Positions 15,641-24,115 of a stretch of DNA of 27,449 bases are shown here, one piece after another; within the stretch, counting starts at the first letter, position 1; each line of letters begins with the position of its first letter. The stretch covers positions 1 to 27,449 of the forward strand of contig DEAY01000418.1 of assembly GCA_002348345.1 (NCBI GenBank), in the 5' to 3' direction. The DNA is from Verrucomicrobia bacterium UBA2970 (GTDB taxonomy: Bacteria; Verrucomicrobiota; Verrucomicrobiia; Limisphaerales; AAA164-E04). The notes under the pieces are model-generated. The model was not told the origin of the DNA. It saw nothing but the letters and a program-made list of their open reading frames with translations, and did no database searches. Position numbers and translations under genes: made by a program.

Positions 15641-17203
15641 ATGTCGAAAATGCTCAAATCGAGTGGTGCGATGGGCTTGGCCACCATGATGAGCCGGATC
15701 CTGGGAATGATTCGCGTCATGGTTTATGCGCGCTTCATGGGCGATACCTGGGTGGCAAGTGCCTTTTTCTTTGCCTTCCAGGTGCCCAACTTGTTTCGCC
15801 GGCTTCTCGGGGAAGGGGCGCTCTCGGCAGCACTGGTTCCCATCCTCAAAGAGAAAGAGGTCAAGGACGGGGAGCAAACGATGTGGGAAGCGGCCAATGT
15901 CGCGCTGTCGATGTTGGTTTGCCTCTGCACGGTGATTGTCGGCATCCTCATCCTGGGGACCAGCTTGGTGCTGTGGTATGGGGGGGCGGGATTGAAGGCA
16001 ATGCTCTTTTTGGAGTTGCTGCGGGTGATGTCTCCCTATGTTCTGATGGTTTGCGGGGCCGCCGTCTTGATGGGGCTTTGTAACGCGCGGGGTTTCTTCT
16101 TCATCCCTGCCTTGGGTTCGACACTGCTCAATGTCGTGATGATATGGGCGGTTCTCTTCCTGGCCCCAAGGATGGGGGCGACGCTTGACGAACAGGTGTT
16201 TGGGCTCGCGATTGGCGTGTTGATCGCAGGATTCTTCCAGATGATCTTTCAGTTCCCGGTGCTTGTTAGGCAGGGGTTCACGCCGAAGTTCATCGCGCCA
16301 TGGAAGCATCCGTTCACCCAGGATATTTTGGGTCGATTCCTACCCGGAGTGGTGGGTGTCGCCGCCTTTCAGATCAACGTGTTGCTGACGACTTGGATTG
16401 GTTACCACCATGCCGATTACATCGTGGCGTCCTTTGAGTTTGCGGTTCGTCTGATGGAACTCCCCCAGGGCGTGATCGGGGTGTCGCTCGCGACTTTCCT
16501 GTTGCCGGCGCTGAGCGGTTTGGCGGCGGAGAAAAAGTTTCCGGAGTTTCGCAAGACATTGAAGGAAGGAATGGGCTATGTGATCTTCGCGAATCTTCCA
16601 GCCTCGATTTTCATGTTTGTTTTAGCCGAGCCGATCGTGCGCCTTTTATTCGAACGGGGCGCCTTCGATGCCGCGGCGACCTTCCGTTGCCAGTATGCCC
16701 TCAAGTGCTTGGTGCCGGGGCTCGTTGCCTTCTCGCTGGTCAACGTCTGCGCCCGCGCCTTCTTCGCCTTGGGAGACGTCAAGACACCGATGCGGATCAG
16801 CGTGTTCTGCCTGGCGACAAACGTCATTCTCGCCTTTCAATTGATTCCCGTCTTTCAGCAGGGGGGCATGGGAATGGCCAATACCGCCTCCTCGTTCCTC
16901 AATCTGGGGCTCCTGATCTATGCGCTGCGTAGGAAGTTCACTCGACTGACCTTTGAGGACATGAGGCGCTCGATTTTCTCTGTCACCACGACTGCAGTCT
17001 TCGCCTCCTTGCTGGCGTGGGGAAGTTCACTGGGGATCGAGTCGGTATTCGGAAATCAATCGTTGTTGGCTCGCCTCATGGGAGTCTTCATCCCATTGGG
17101 TTTGGCAAGCGTTGTCTACTTTGGCCTTTCCCTTTGGCTAAGGATACCGGCGGCGTCAGAAGTCTGGCTGCTCCTTAAGTCCAAGCTGGACAGGACCCCC
17201 TAG
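15641..17203 (+). CDS. murJ: Lipid II flippase MurJ
   Basis: A 520-residue MOP-superfamily membrane protein with about 14 hydrophobic helices; it moves lipid II across the cytoplasmic membrane for peptidoglycan synthesis. The N-terminal signature is intact: MSRILGMIRVMVYARFMG in TM1 with conserved arginines, then VPNLFRRLLGEGALSAALVP in the TM2 region. Further family blocks are PQGVIGVSLATFLLPALS and FERGAFDAAAT. The start ATG has a strong SD (GGGGGA, 15631-15636) four bases upstream, sitting directly after the folA stop. It is expected to be co-transcribed with thyA-folA. Confidence 0.96.
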   Translation: MSKMLKSSGAMGLATMMSRILGMIRVMVYARFMGDTWVASAFFFAFQVPNLFRRLLGEGALSAALVPILKEKEVKDGEQTMWEAANVALSMLVCLCTVIVGILILGTSLVLWYGGAGLKAMLFLELLRVMSPYVLMVCGAAVLMGLCNARGFFFIPALGSTLLNVVMIWAVLFLAPRMGATLDEQVFGLAIGVLIAGFFQMIFQFPVLVRQGFTPKFIAPWKHPFTQDILGRFLPGVVGVAAFQINVLLTTWIGYHHADYIVASFEFAVRLMELPQGVIGVSLATFLLPALSGLAAEKKFPEFRKTLKEGMGYVIFANLPASIFMFVLAEPIVRLLFERGAFDAAATFRCQYALKCLVPGLVAFSLVNVCARAFFALGDVKTPMRISVFCLATNVILAFQLIPVFQQGGMGMANTASSFLNLGLLIYALRRKFTRLTFEDMRRSIFSVTTTAVFASLLAWGSSLGIESVFGNQSLLARLMGVFIPLGLASVVYFGLSLWLRIPAASEVWLLLKSKLDRTP

Positions 17204-17281
17204 AATGAATTAAAAGATGGGTGTTTCCCTGGGAAATCCGATGCGTTCGTTTCGTGATTTCGCGGTGGCAGAGACTCTACA

Positions 17282-17593
17282 ATGAGACCTCAATCGGAAG
17301 GATTTGGTGTCTGGAACCTCCTGACCTGGATGGCGATGGGGCTTTTCATCGCGGCTGGTGCGATTGTGGTTTCTCTCTGGTATATGCCCGTCATCAAGAA
17401 GAACGAGGGCATGCGGCGGCAGATGATCACGCTGGAGGATAAGATCGCTTACGAGCAAGAAGTGGCCCGGCAGCTAAAGACCTCGATCAATGCCTTGCAA
17501 ACCGACCCGGACGCGGTCGAACGCATGGCCCGGGAAAAGTTGGGCTACGCCAAGCCGGGGGAAACCGTGGTCCGCTTTGAGGCGACACCTTAG
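17282..17593 (+). CDS. ftsB: FtsB/DivIC-like septum formation initiator
   Basis: A 103-residue bitopic membrane protein: short cytoplasmic N-terminus, one membrane helix (about 14-35), a coiled-coil stretch (about 38-72; EGMRRQMITLEDKIAYEQEV), and the family's closing pattern PDAVERMAREKLGYAKPGE. FtsB/DivIC proteins form a complex with FtsL and FtsQ that controls septal peptidoglycan synthesis at the divisome. The family call is firm; the orthologue name (ftsB versus divIC) is a convention. It follows murJ by 78 nt on the same strand, which fits a cell-wall/division context, and converges on frr with a 23-nt gap. Confidence 0.85.
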   Translation: MRPQSEGFGVWNLLTWMAMGLFIAAGAIVVSLWYMPVIKKNEGMRRQMITLEDKIAYEQEVARQLKTSINALQTDPDAVERMAREKLGYAKPGETVVRFEATP

Positions 17594-17616
17594 GAAACCC
17601 AACGGAGCCGCTGCTT

Positions 17617-18177
17617 TCAGACCGTCATGATGTCGGTCTCTTTTTTCTTCATATGCTCGTCAATCTTGGCGACGTATTGATCGGTCAGGTTCTGGACCTG
17701 TTTCTCGCCGTGGGACTGCTCGTCCTCCGTAATCGTTCCTGACTTGGTCTCCTTCTTCAAGGTATCAATGGCATCCCGTCGCACGTGGCGAACGGCCACC
17801 CGACCGTCCTCGGCCATCTTGCGGACGACCTTGGTGAATTCAATTCGACGTTCCTCGCTCAGCTCGGGCAGGACGATCCGGAGGAATTTCTTGTCGACCA
17901 TCGGGTTCAAGCCGAGATTGGCCTTTTGAATGGCCTTATCGATCAGAGAGATGGTTCCCATGTCCCAGGGTTGGATGAGAAGGGTTCTCGGCTCTGGGGT
18001 GGTGATTCCCGCCATTTCACGGATTCGCATTTGAGATCCGTAGGCGTCGACCACGATGTTTTCGATAAGACCGGGGGAAGCTTTGCCGGTTCGAATACCG
18101 GTAAACTCCTTGATGACGACCTCTTCGCTCTTCTGCATCTTTTCCTCGGCCTCCAATAGGATCTCGTCGACAGGCAT
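17617..18177 (-). CDS. frr: Ribosome recycling factor
   Basis: A 186-residue protein of normal family length. With EF-G it splits the post-termination ribosome. Family blocks are visible: the N-terminal helix with FTGIRTGKASPGLIENIVVDAYG, the domain II stretch ITTPEPRTLLIQPWD, SEERRIEFTKVVRKMAEDGRVAVRHVRRDA and the C-terminal helix ending KKKETDIMTV. The start is ATG 18175-18177. It follows pyrH by 33 nt in the common pyrH-frr order and is almost certainly co-transcribed with it. Confidence 0.97.
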   Translation of the reverse strand: MPVDEILLEAEEKMQKSEEVVIKEFTGIRTGKASPGLIENIVVDAYGSQMRIREMAGITTPEPRTLLIQPWDMGTISLIDKAIQKANLGLNPMVDKKFLRIVLPELSEERRIEFTKVVRKMAEDGRVAVRHVRRDAIDTLKKETKSGTITEDEQSHGEKQVQNLTDQYVAKIDEHMKKKETDIMTV

Positions 18178-18210
18178 ATCTTGAATCGCTTACAGTTCAG
18201 GGGGTGGGGG

Positions 18211-18954
18211 TTAACTCTTCGAGGTCACCAGGGTGCCGACTTTTTGGCCGGCGATCACTTTCCTCAGATTGTGGGGTTTAAAGATATCGAACACGATGAT
18301 GGGCATTTCATTGTCCATACACAAGGAAAACGCCGTGGAATCCATCACCTTAAGGCGTTTTTGAAGGGCGACCGTATACTCGATCTCTCGGTAGCGCTTG
18401 GCCTTGGGATTCTTCATCGGGTCGCTGTCGTAGATACCATCAACCTTGGTCGCCTTGAGAATCACTTCCGCGCCAATTTCGTTGGCTCGCAGCGCTGCCG
18501 CCGTGTCGGTTGAGAAATAGGGATTCCCGGTTCCTGCCCCGAAAATGACCACCCGTCCCTGTTCGAGGTGGCGGACGGCTTTGCGACGAATAAAGGGTTC
18601 AGCCACTTGGGAAATTGAAATAGCCGTTTGCACACGAGTTTCCACCCCCTTCTTTTCTAGGGCATCTTGAAGGGCCAGTGAATTGATGACCGTGGCCAAC
18701 ATCCCCATGTAATCGCCCGTGGCTCGTTCAATACCCCGCTGGCTCCCTTGGTAACCCCGGAAAATATTCCCTCCCCCGATGACAATCACAATCTCGACGC
18801 CCATCTTGCGGATTTCCTCGATTTGATCGGCGATTCCGTGCACGGCCTGAGGTGAGATGCCCCCGCCCTGCTCGCCTCCCAAACTCTCGCCGCTTAGTTT
18901 GACCAGAACGCGTTTGAATTTTGAGCGCATGCCTTTGTTGATCTTCTTTTTCAT
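18211..18954 (-). CDS. pyrH: UMP kinase
   Basis: A 247-residue amino-acid-kinase-fold enzyme phosphorylating UMP to UDP. Motifs: RVLVKLSGESLGG (phosphate-binding loop), IVIGGGNIFRGYQG, GDYMGMLATVINSLALQDAL and the GAGTGNPYFSTDTAAALRA block, followed by KATKVDGIYDSDP. The start is uncertain: ATG 18952-18954 (MKKKINKGM) is used here, while ATG 18928-18930 would give a 239-residue protein closer to many homologues, and a GTG at 18985-18987 is less likely. No SD is convincing. It heads the pyrH-frr pair and is divergent from parE. Confidence 0.95.
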   Translation of the reverse strand: MKKKINKGMRSKFKRVLVKLSGESLGGEQGGGISPQAVHGIADQIEEIRKMGVEIVIVIGGGNIFRGYQGSQRGIERATGDYMGMLATVINSLALQDALEKKGVETRVQTAISISQVAEPFIRRKAVRHLEQGRVVIFGAGTGNPYFSTDTAAALRANEIGAEVILKATKVDGIYDSDPMKNPKAKRYREIEYTVALQKRLKVMDSTAFSLCMDNEMPIIVFDIFKPHNLRKVIAGQKVGTLVTSKS

Positions 18955-19113
18955 TGTCGGCGAATGTGAGATGTGGCCATTAAGCACGGGCCCGTGGGAC
19001 CAACTGGTGGGGGATGTCTAACAGTTGAGCTCGGAGCCGTCAATTTGAACTCCGGAAAGAGGCGGAACCTGATCGATGCCACGAGTTGGTTGGGGGTTTT
19101 TTTCAGTTGATCA

Positions 19114-19142
19114 TTGGCAACTCAGTCGGGGTTTTTTAAAAG
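19114..19142 (+). promoter_or_regulatory. Weak candidate promoter for parE
   Basis: TTGGCA (19114-19119) and TAAAAG (19137-19142) are 17 nt apart in the only A+T-rich stretch of the pyrH/parE divergent region, 18 nt before the parE ATG. The -35 fits at five of six positions, the -10 at four. The implied leader would be very short (~12 nt), consistent with the lack of an SD before parE. Confidence 0.25.
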
Positions 19143-19160
19143 TCTAAAGCGCTGCCGCTC

Positions 19161-20984
19161 ATGGGTAAAAAACCGGAACACAAGTACGATGAGAGTAAGA
19201 TTAAGACGCTCTCTTCACTGGAGCATATTCGGCTTCGAACGGGCATGTATATCGGCCGGATCGGTGATGGGGATCACTATGACGACGGCTGCTATATTCT
19301 CCTCAAGGAGGTCATCGACAATGCCGTCGATGAATACATCATGGGTTATGGAAAAGAGGTTCAGATCACCATCGAAAACGGCGAGGTGACCGTTCGCGAC
19401 TTTGGGCGGGGGATTCCTCTGGGTAAAATCGTTGATTGCGTGTCAACGATCAATACGGGGGCCAAGTACAACGATGATGTTTTTCAGTTCAGCGTGGGGC
19501 TCAACGGGGTGGGAACGAAAGCGGTGAACGCGCTCTCGGAACGATTTCATGTTCGGAGTGTGCGGGAAAGTCGGTATGCCGAAGCCACCTTTGAACGTGG
19601 CAATCTCGAGTCGGAGAAAAAGGGTTCCAGCAAGAACGAGCCGGACGGGACGCTGGTGCGATTCGTGCCCGATCCCAAGATCTTTAAGAAATACAGTTTT
19701 CTCGACGAATTGATCGATCGGCGGCTCAAGCATTATGCCTATCTGAACTCTGGGCTCCGGCTCATCTACAATGGAAAGAAATATTACTCGCGAAAGGGAC
19801 TGCTTGACTTGATCGCAGCCGAGATTGGGGATCAGGCGATTTATCCCCCGGTTTATTTTGCGACCAAGACGCTCGAGTTTAGTTTTACCCACAGCAACAG
19901 TCAGAGTGGGGAGACCTTTTTCTCTTTCGTCAACGGCCAGTACACCTCCGACGGAGGAACGCACTTGAGCGCCTTTCGAGAAGGGCTGCTGAAAGCCGTG
20001 AACGAGTACACGAAGGGGAAATACGATGGCGATGATGTTCGCGAGTCCATGGTCGGAGCGATTTCCCTCCGTTTGAAAGAGCCCGTCTTCGAGTCTCAAA
20101 CCAAGAATAAACTGGGCAACACCGAGATTCGGTCCGAGCTCGTCAATCAGGTGCGGGAGGAGGTGCTGCACTACCTCCATCGAAACAAATCGGTCGCCCA
20201 ACAGATTGCGGCCAAGGTCGAGGACACGAAGCAACTCCGCAAAGAACTCCAAGCGGTCAAGAAAATCGCTCGGGAGCGGGCCAAGGCGGTTCGACTGCGC
20301 ATTCCTCAACTGAAGGATTGTAAGATTCACTTGGACAAGAAAAGAGGCAAAGGCGATGGTTCGATGGTCTTCATCACGGAGGGAGTCTCGGCGGCGGGAT
20401 CAATCGTCAGTTGTCGGGATGTTTCAAAACAAGCCATTTTCACCCTGAAGGGAAAACCGCTGAACGTGTGGGATCTCAAGCGCGATGTCATGTACAAGAA
20501 TGACGAGATGTACAACTTGATGTGCGCTCTGGGGGTTGAGGATTCTCTGGAGAATCTCCGCTACGAAAAAGTGATTCTGGCGACCGATGCGGATGTGGAT
20601 GGATTGCACATTCGAAATCTGATGATCACTTATTTTTTCAAGTTCTTTGACCAGTTGGTCTACGAGGGGCACCTCTACGTCCTGGAGACCCCTCTGTTTC
20701 GGGTTCGAAACAAGAAGAAAACGATCTACTGCTATTCCGATCGCGAACGGGATGACGCGATTAAAGCCCTGGGTAAGAGTCGGGAGATTACTCGCTTCAA
20801 AGGGTTGGGGGAGATCAGTCCAAAGGAATTCAAATTGTTTATCGGGGATGACATGCGCCTGAGCCGAGTCGAGTATGCGGCCAACCGGGACGCGGCGGGG
20901 ATTTTTTCGTTCTACATGGGAAGAAATACTCCGGACCGCAAGGCCTATATCATGGAGAACCTGGTGGTTTCGAAAGAAGACTGA
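19161..20984 (+). CDS. parE: DNA topoisomerase IV subunit B (ParE; GyrB/ParE family)
   Basis: A 607-residue type IIA topoisomerase ATPase subunit. The GHKL ATP site is intact: Glu50, Asp53 and Asn54 in LLKEVIDNAVDEY, DFGRGIP (80-86) and GLNGVGTKAVNALS (113-126). The TOPRIM domain keeps the catalytic Glu407 and the DADVDG acids (476-481), but the usual EGDSAxGS reads EGVSAAGS: Val409 replaces Asp and Ala412 sits at the variable position. The QAIFTLKGKPLNVW segment and the MGRNTPDRKAYI end resemble ParE of Bacteroidetes-type topoisomerase IV rather than GyrB. It is assigned as ParE because it is directly followed by a parC-like gene; a divergent second gyrase is the alternative. There is no SD before the ATG. 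Confidence 0.9.
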   Translation: MGKKPEHKYDESKIKTLSSLEHIRLRTGMYIGRIGDGDHYDDGCYILLKEVIDNAVDEYIMGYGKEVQITIENGEVTVRDFGRGIPLGKIVDCVSTINTGAKYNDDVFQFSVGLNGVGTKAVNALSERFHVRSVRESRYAEATFERGNLESEKKGSSKNEPDGTLVRFVPDPKIFKKYSFLDELIDRRLKHYAYLNSGLRLIYNGKKYYSRKGLLDLIAAEIGDQAIYPPVYFATKTLEFSFTHSNSQSGETFFSFVNGQYTSDGGTHLSAFREGLLKAVNEYTKGKYDGDDVRESMVGAISLRLKEPVFESQTKNKLGNTEIRSELVNQVREEVLHYLHRNKSVAQQIAAKVEDTKQLRKELQAVKKIARERAKAVRLRIPQLKDCKIHLDKKRGKGDGSMVFITEGVSAAGSIVSCRDVSKQAIFTLKGKPLNVWDLKRDVMYKNDEMYNLMCALGVEDSLENLRYEKVILATDADVDGLHIRNLMITYFFKFFDQLVYEGHLYVLETPLFRVRNKKKTIYCYSDRERDDAIKALGKSREITRFKGLGEISPKEFKLFIGDDMRLSRVEYAANRDAAGIFSFYMGRNTPDRKAYIMENLVVSKED

Positions 20985-20988
20985 GGCG

Positions 20989-23001
20989 ATGGGCAAGCGT
21001 TCAGGGATGAATCAGATCGGGCTTCCGTTGGAGGCACCAACCCCAGGAGAAGAGGAGGGTGGAGCGAAGGGCTTGCAAGCTCGCATGGATCGGAGTTTTT
21101 TGGAGTATGCCTCCTACGTGATTCGAGATCGGGCCATTCCGAATCTGGCGGATGGGTTGAAACCGGTTCAACGCCGGATCCTGTGGTCGCTTCATCAGAA
21201 TGATGACGGGAAGTTTATCAAGGTGGCCAATATCGTGGGGCACTCGATGCAGTATCATCCCCACGGAGATGCCTCGATCGGGGATGCCTTGGTTGTGCTG
21301 ACCAACAAACGTTATCTCATTGAGGGCCAGGGAAATTTTGGCAACGTCTTTACCGGAGATCCGGCAGCCGCCTCGCGTTACATCGAATGTCGTCTGACTC
21401 GATTGGCCCGGGAGGAATTGTTTCGCAATGAGCTCACCGAGTTTGTTCCCAGTTATGATGGTCGTGGAAAGGAACCGGTCACGTTGCCCTCAAGGTTGCC
21501 CCTCCTTTTGATGCTGGGTACCGAGGGCATTGCGGTGGGGCTTTCATCGAAGATTCTCCCTCATAATTTCATCGAGCTTCTCGAGGCTCAAATCGCCGTC
21601 TTGAGAAAGAAACCCTTCTCCCTTGTTCCTGATTTTGCCACCGGTGGACTCATGGATGCGGCCGGCTATGAGGATGGAAAAGGAAGTATTCGTGTGAGGG
21701 CACGAATCAAGGTGAAGGATAAGTCGACGCTTCTGATCACCGAGATTCCTCCCGCGACGACCACCGAGTCGCTGATCAATTCCATTGAGGATGCCACCAA
21801 GAAAGGCAAGTTGAAGGTTCGCAGTATCAACGATTTCACGGCTGAGAGAATCGAAATTGAAATCAAGTCGCCGGCGGGGATGGATGCCGAGACGTTGATT
21901 CCGCCCCTTTATGCCTTTACCGCTTGTGAAACGTCGATCTCGAGCCGGATCACCGTTATTCGGGATAGCCGGCCCGTTGAGATGACGGTGACGGAAGTGG
22001 TCAAGGCCAACACTGAGAGCTTGGTGGCGCTCTTGCGGCGGGAGTTGGAGTTCAAGGAGAAGAAACTACTCGAGGATTTGTTTTTCAAGACGCTGGTGCA
22101 GATCTTTGTGGAGAACCGAATCTACAAGAAGATTGAAAACTGCAAATCCAACGAAGCGATCTATGCCGCCATCTACAAGGGGTTTGAACCGTTCCGAGAC
22201 CAATACTATCGCGATCTTGCCGACGATGATGTCGAGATGTTGCTCGGTGTTCGCATTCGAAGGATTTCATTGTTTGATATCGACAAGCATCGAGATGAGA
22301 TGGACAAGGTCCGGGCGGAACTCGCGGAAACCCGGAAACACCTGAAATCGCTGACGAGATATGCCATCGGACACCTCAAGGGATTGATCAAGGATTATCA
22401 GGATGAATACCGGCGGCTCACCGAAGTCACGACCTTTGATGCGGTGGCAGCCAAAGAGGTCGCCTTCAAGTCCTTCAAGGTGGCGTATGATCGCAAGAAA
22501 GGCTATATCGGGTACAAGGTCAATGGTGATGAATTCGAAGTCGCCTGTTCGAAATTCGACAAACTCCTGCTGGTTTTCGGCGACGGGCACTACAAGGTCG
22601 TCGAACTGACGGAAAAGCTCTTTGTGGGCCAGAACCTGGTCTATTGCGCCCGTCCAGAGCGGGAGCGGGTTTTCACGATGGCCTACCAGATCAAGGGAAC
22701 CACGTATTTGAAACGTTTTAAGTTTGGAGGGACGATCCTGAACAAGGATTATCAATGCGCGCCGCCGAAATCGAAGGTCCTGTTCTTTGAGGCGGACACG
22801 CCCGAGCAGATCTATATCAAATACAAACCGGCTCCCTACCAGCGCATCGATCAGCAGGTGGCGATCCCGTCGGAATTGCTTGTCAAGTCCGCTAAGGCAC
22901 GCGGAAACCAAGTCTCGATCAAGGAGGTGGCCTCGGTCCGAAGTAAGCCCCCACGCAATTGGGATGCCGAGGCTGCGACCACCAAGCTCAAGTTTGTTTA
23001 G
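20989..23001 (+). CDS. parC: DNA topoisomerase IV subunit A (ParC; GyrA/ParC family)
   Basis: A 670-residue breakage-reunion subunit. Core features are present: QRRILWSLHQ (61-70), the HPHGDASIGDALV helix (91-103), the catalytic Tyr131 in AASRYIE, and the QGNFGNVFTGDPAA loop. At the GyrA Ser83-equivalent position the residue is Ala95 (21271-21273); the acidic partner is kept as Asp99. The C-terminal part is shorter than in GyrA and lacks an evident GyrA box, which fits ParC. The start ATG 20989 is four bases after the parE stop, with GAGG just upstream; ATG 21007 is an alternative, and the frame's extension back to 20875 would overlap parE heavily and is rejected. parE and parC form one operon. 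Confidence 0.92.
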   Translation: MGKRSGMNQIGLPLEAPTPGEEEGGAKGLQARMDRSFLEYASYVIRDRAIPNLADGLKPVQRRILWSLHQNDDGKFIKVANIVGHSMQYHPHGDASIGDALVVLTNKRYLIEGQGNFGNVFTGDPAAASRYIECRLTRLAREELFRNELTEFVPSYDGRGKEPVTLPSRLPLLLMLGTEGIAVGLSSKILPHNFIELLEAQIAVLRKKPFSLVPDFATGGLMDAAGYEDGKGSIRVRARIKVKDKSTLLITEIPPATTTESLINSIEDATKKGKLKVRSINDFTAERIEIEIKSPAGMDAETLIPPLYAFTACETSISSRITVIRDSRPVEMTVTEVVKANTESLVALLRRELEFKEKKLLEDLFFKTLVQIFVENRIYKKIENCKSNEAIYAAIYKGFEPFRDQYYRDLADDDVEMLLGVRIRRISLFDIDKHRDEMDKVRAELAETRKHLKSLTRYAIGHLKGLIKDYQDEYRRLTEVTTFDAVAAKEVAFKSFKVAYDRKKGYIGYKVNGDEFEVACSKFDKLLLVFGDGHYKVVELTEKLFVGQNLVYCARPERERVFTMAYQIKGTTYLKRFKFGGTILNKDYQCAPPKSKVLFFEADTPEQIYIKYKPAPYQRIDQQVAIPSELLVKSAKARGNQVSIKEVASVRSKPPRNWDAEAATTKLKFV

Positions 23002-23048
23002 GGTGGCGGGAGGCGTCATTGAATCATTTGTTTGGAAACGGCTGAGTG

Positions 23049-24002
23049 ATGGAACGGTTTTTTATTGGGGCGACCAACCTCTTTCCGCTTTGGACCGTTC
23101 TGGGTGCCGTAGCGGCCCTCTTTTGGCCGGAGGGATTCACCTGGTTCCGGGGTGATCTGATTGTCTGGGGGTTGGCGGTGATCATGATCGGCATGGGCAT
23201 TACCTTGAACGTCGAGGATTTTCGATCGATCATGAAAACCCCGCAGCCCGTGTTTCTTGGGGTTTGTGCCCAGTTCGCCATCATGCCGTTTCTGGGGTGG
23301 ACGATCGCCACCCTGCTCCAATTGCCGCCGGATTTTGCGGTGGGCCTGATTCTGGTCTCCTGTTGCCCCGGAGGCACGGCCTCCAATGTGGTGACCTATT
23401 TGGCAAGAGCTCACTTACCACTTTCCGTCCTTATGACGGTGGCGTCGACCTTCGCGGCCGTCCTATTGACCCCGGTTTTAAGCAAGGTCTTGGCTGGGCG
23501 AATCGTTCCGGTCGACGCTTACGCGTTGTTTTTGACGACGGTCAAGGTGGTGCTTCTTCCGGTGGCAATCGGAATCCTCCTCAATCATTACGCGCCAAAA
23601 TGGGTGGGCCGGATTCGCGTTGTTTCCCCGTTCATCGCGGTGGTCGCCATTGTCCTGATTGTCGCGAGTATTATTGGGCAGCGTTCGGAAGAGATTTTTC
23701 GGAGTGGCGGGATTTTGTTGCTGGCGGTGACCTTGATGCATAGCGGTGCGTTCGCTTTGGGCTATGGGTTTGCTCGCCTGTTTGGGTATGAGGAAGCCAT
23801 TCGAAGGACCGTCTCGATTGAAGTCGGCATGCAGAACTCGGGTCTTGGCTCTGCCCTGGCGACCCGACATTTCAATCTGTCGGCGGCCACGCCTTGTGCG
23901 ATTTCTGCGGTGGTCCATTGCATCATGGGGAGCGCGTTGGCCGGTCTTTGGCGGTGGCGTTCCACCCGACGGCAAGGACCCGATCAAGACCACGGCGGGT
24001 GA
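23049..24002 (+). CDS. BASS-family (bile acid:Na+ symporter-like) transporter
   Basis: A 317-residue membrane protein with about 9-10 hydrophobic helices. It shows the two signature segments of the SBF/BASS family: LVSCCPGGTASNVVTYLAR (102-120) and SIEVGMQNSGLG late in the protein, the crossing-helix regions that bind sodium and substrate. Bacterial members carry organic acids such as pantoate, pyruvate or bile acids; the solute here cannot be told. ATG 23049 is used (a GTG directly precedes it), with GGAAA about 10 nt upstream. It lies 47 nt after parC on the same strand, so read-through from the topoisomerase operon is possible. Confidence 0.9.
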   Translation: MERFFIGATNLFPLWTVLGAVAALFWPEGFTWFRGDLIVWGLAVIMIGMGITLNVEDFRSIMKTPQPVFLGVCAQFAIMPFLGWTIATLLQLPPDFAVGLILVSCCPGGTASNVVTYLARAHLPLSVLMTVASTFAAVLLTPVLSKVLAGRIVPVDAYALFLTTVKVVLLPVAIGILLNHYAPKWVGRIRVVSPFIAVVAIVLIVASIIGQRSEEIFRSGGILLLAVTLMHSGAFALGYGFARLFGYEEAIRRTVSIEVGMQNSGLGSALATRHFNLSAATPCAISAVVHCIMGSALAGLWRWRSTRRQGPDQDHGG

Positions 24003-24115
24003 AGGGAAAAAATGACATCCAGATTTGCCAAGGTCACGGATCATGGTCCATACTAATCGTCCCGTTCCTCGTGAAGGTGGAGCGGCGTCCCTGAAGGACC
24101 GGAGCTTAGGAATCA

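Noticed and set aside
15533..16309. 258-codon - strand frame opposite folA and murJ
   Set aside because: Its product is extremely rich in His, Gln, Arg and Pro with no domain pattern; the + strand genes are unambiguous.
17224..17236. Palindrome TTTCCCTGGGAAA between murJ and ftsB
   Set aside because: The centre is too tight to form a hairpin, and there is no second copy or known operator of this form here.
20875..20988. N-terminal extension of parC into the end of parE
   Set aside because: The extension is Arg/Trp-rich, overlaps parE by more than 100 nt, and ATG 20989 gives a standard ParC start four bases after the parE stop.
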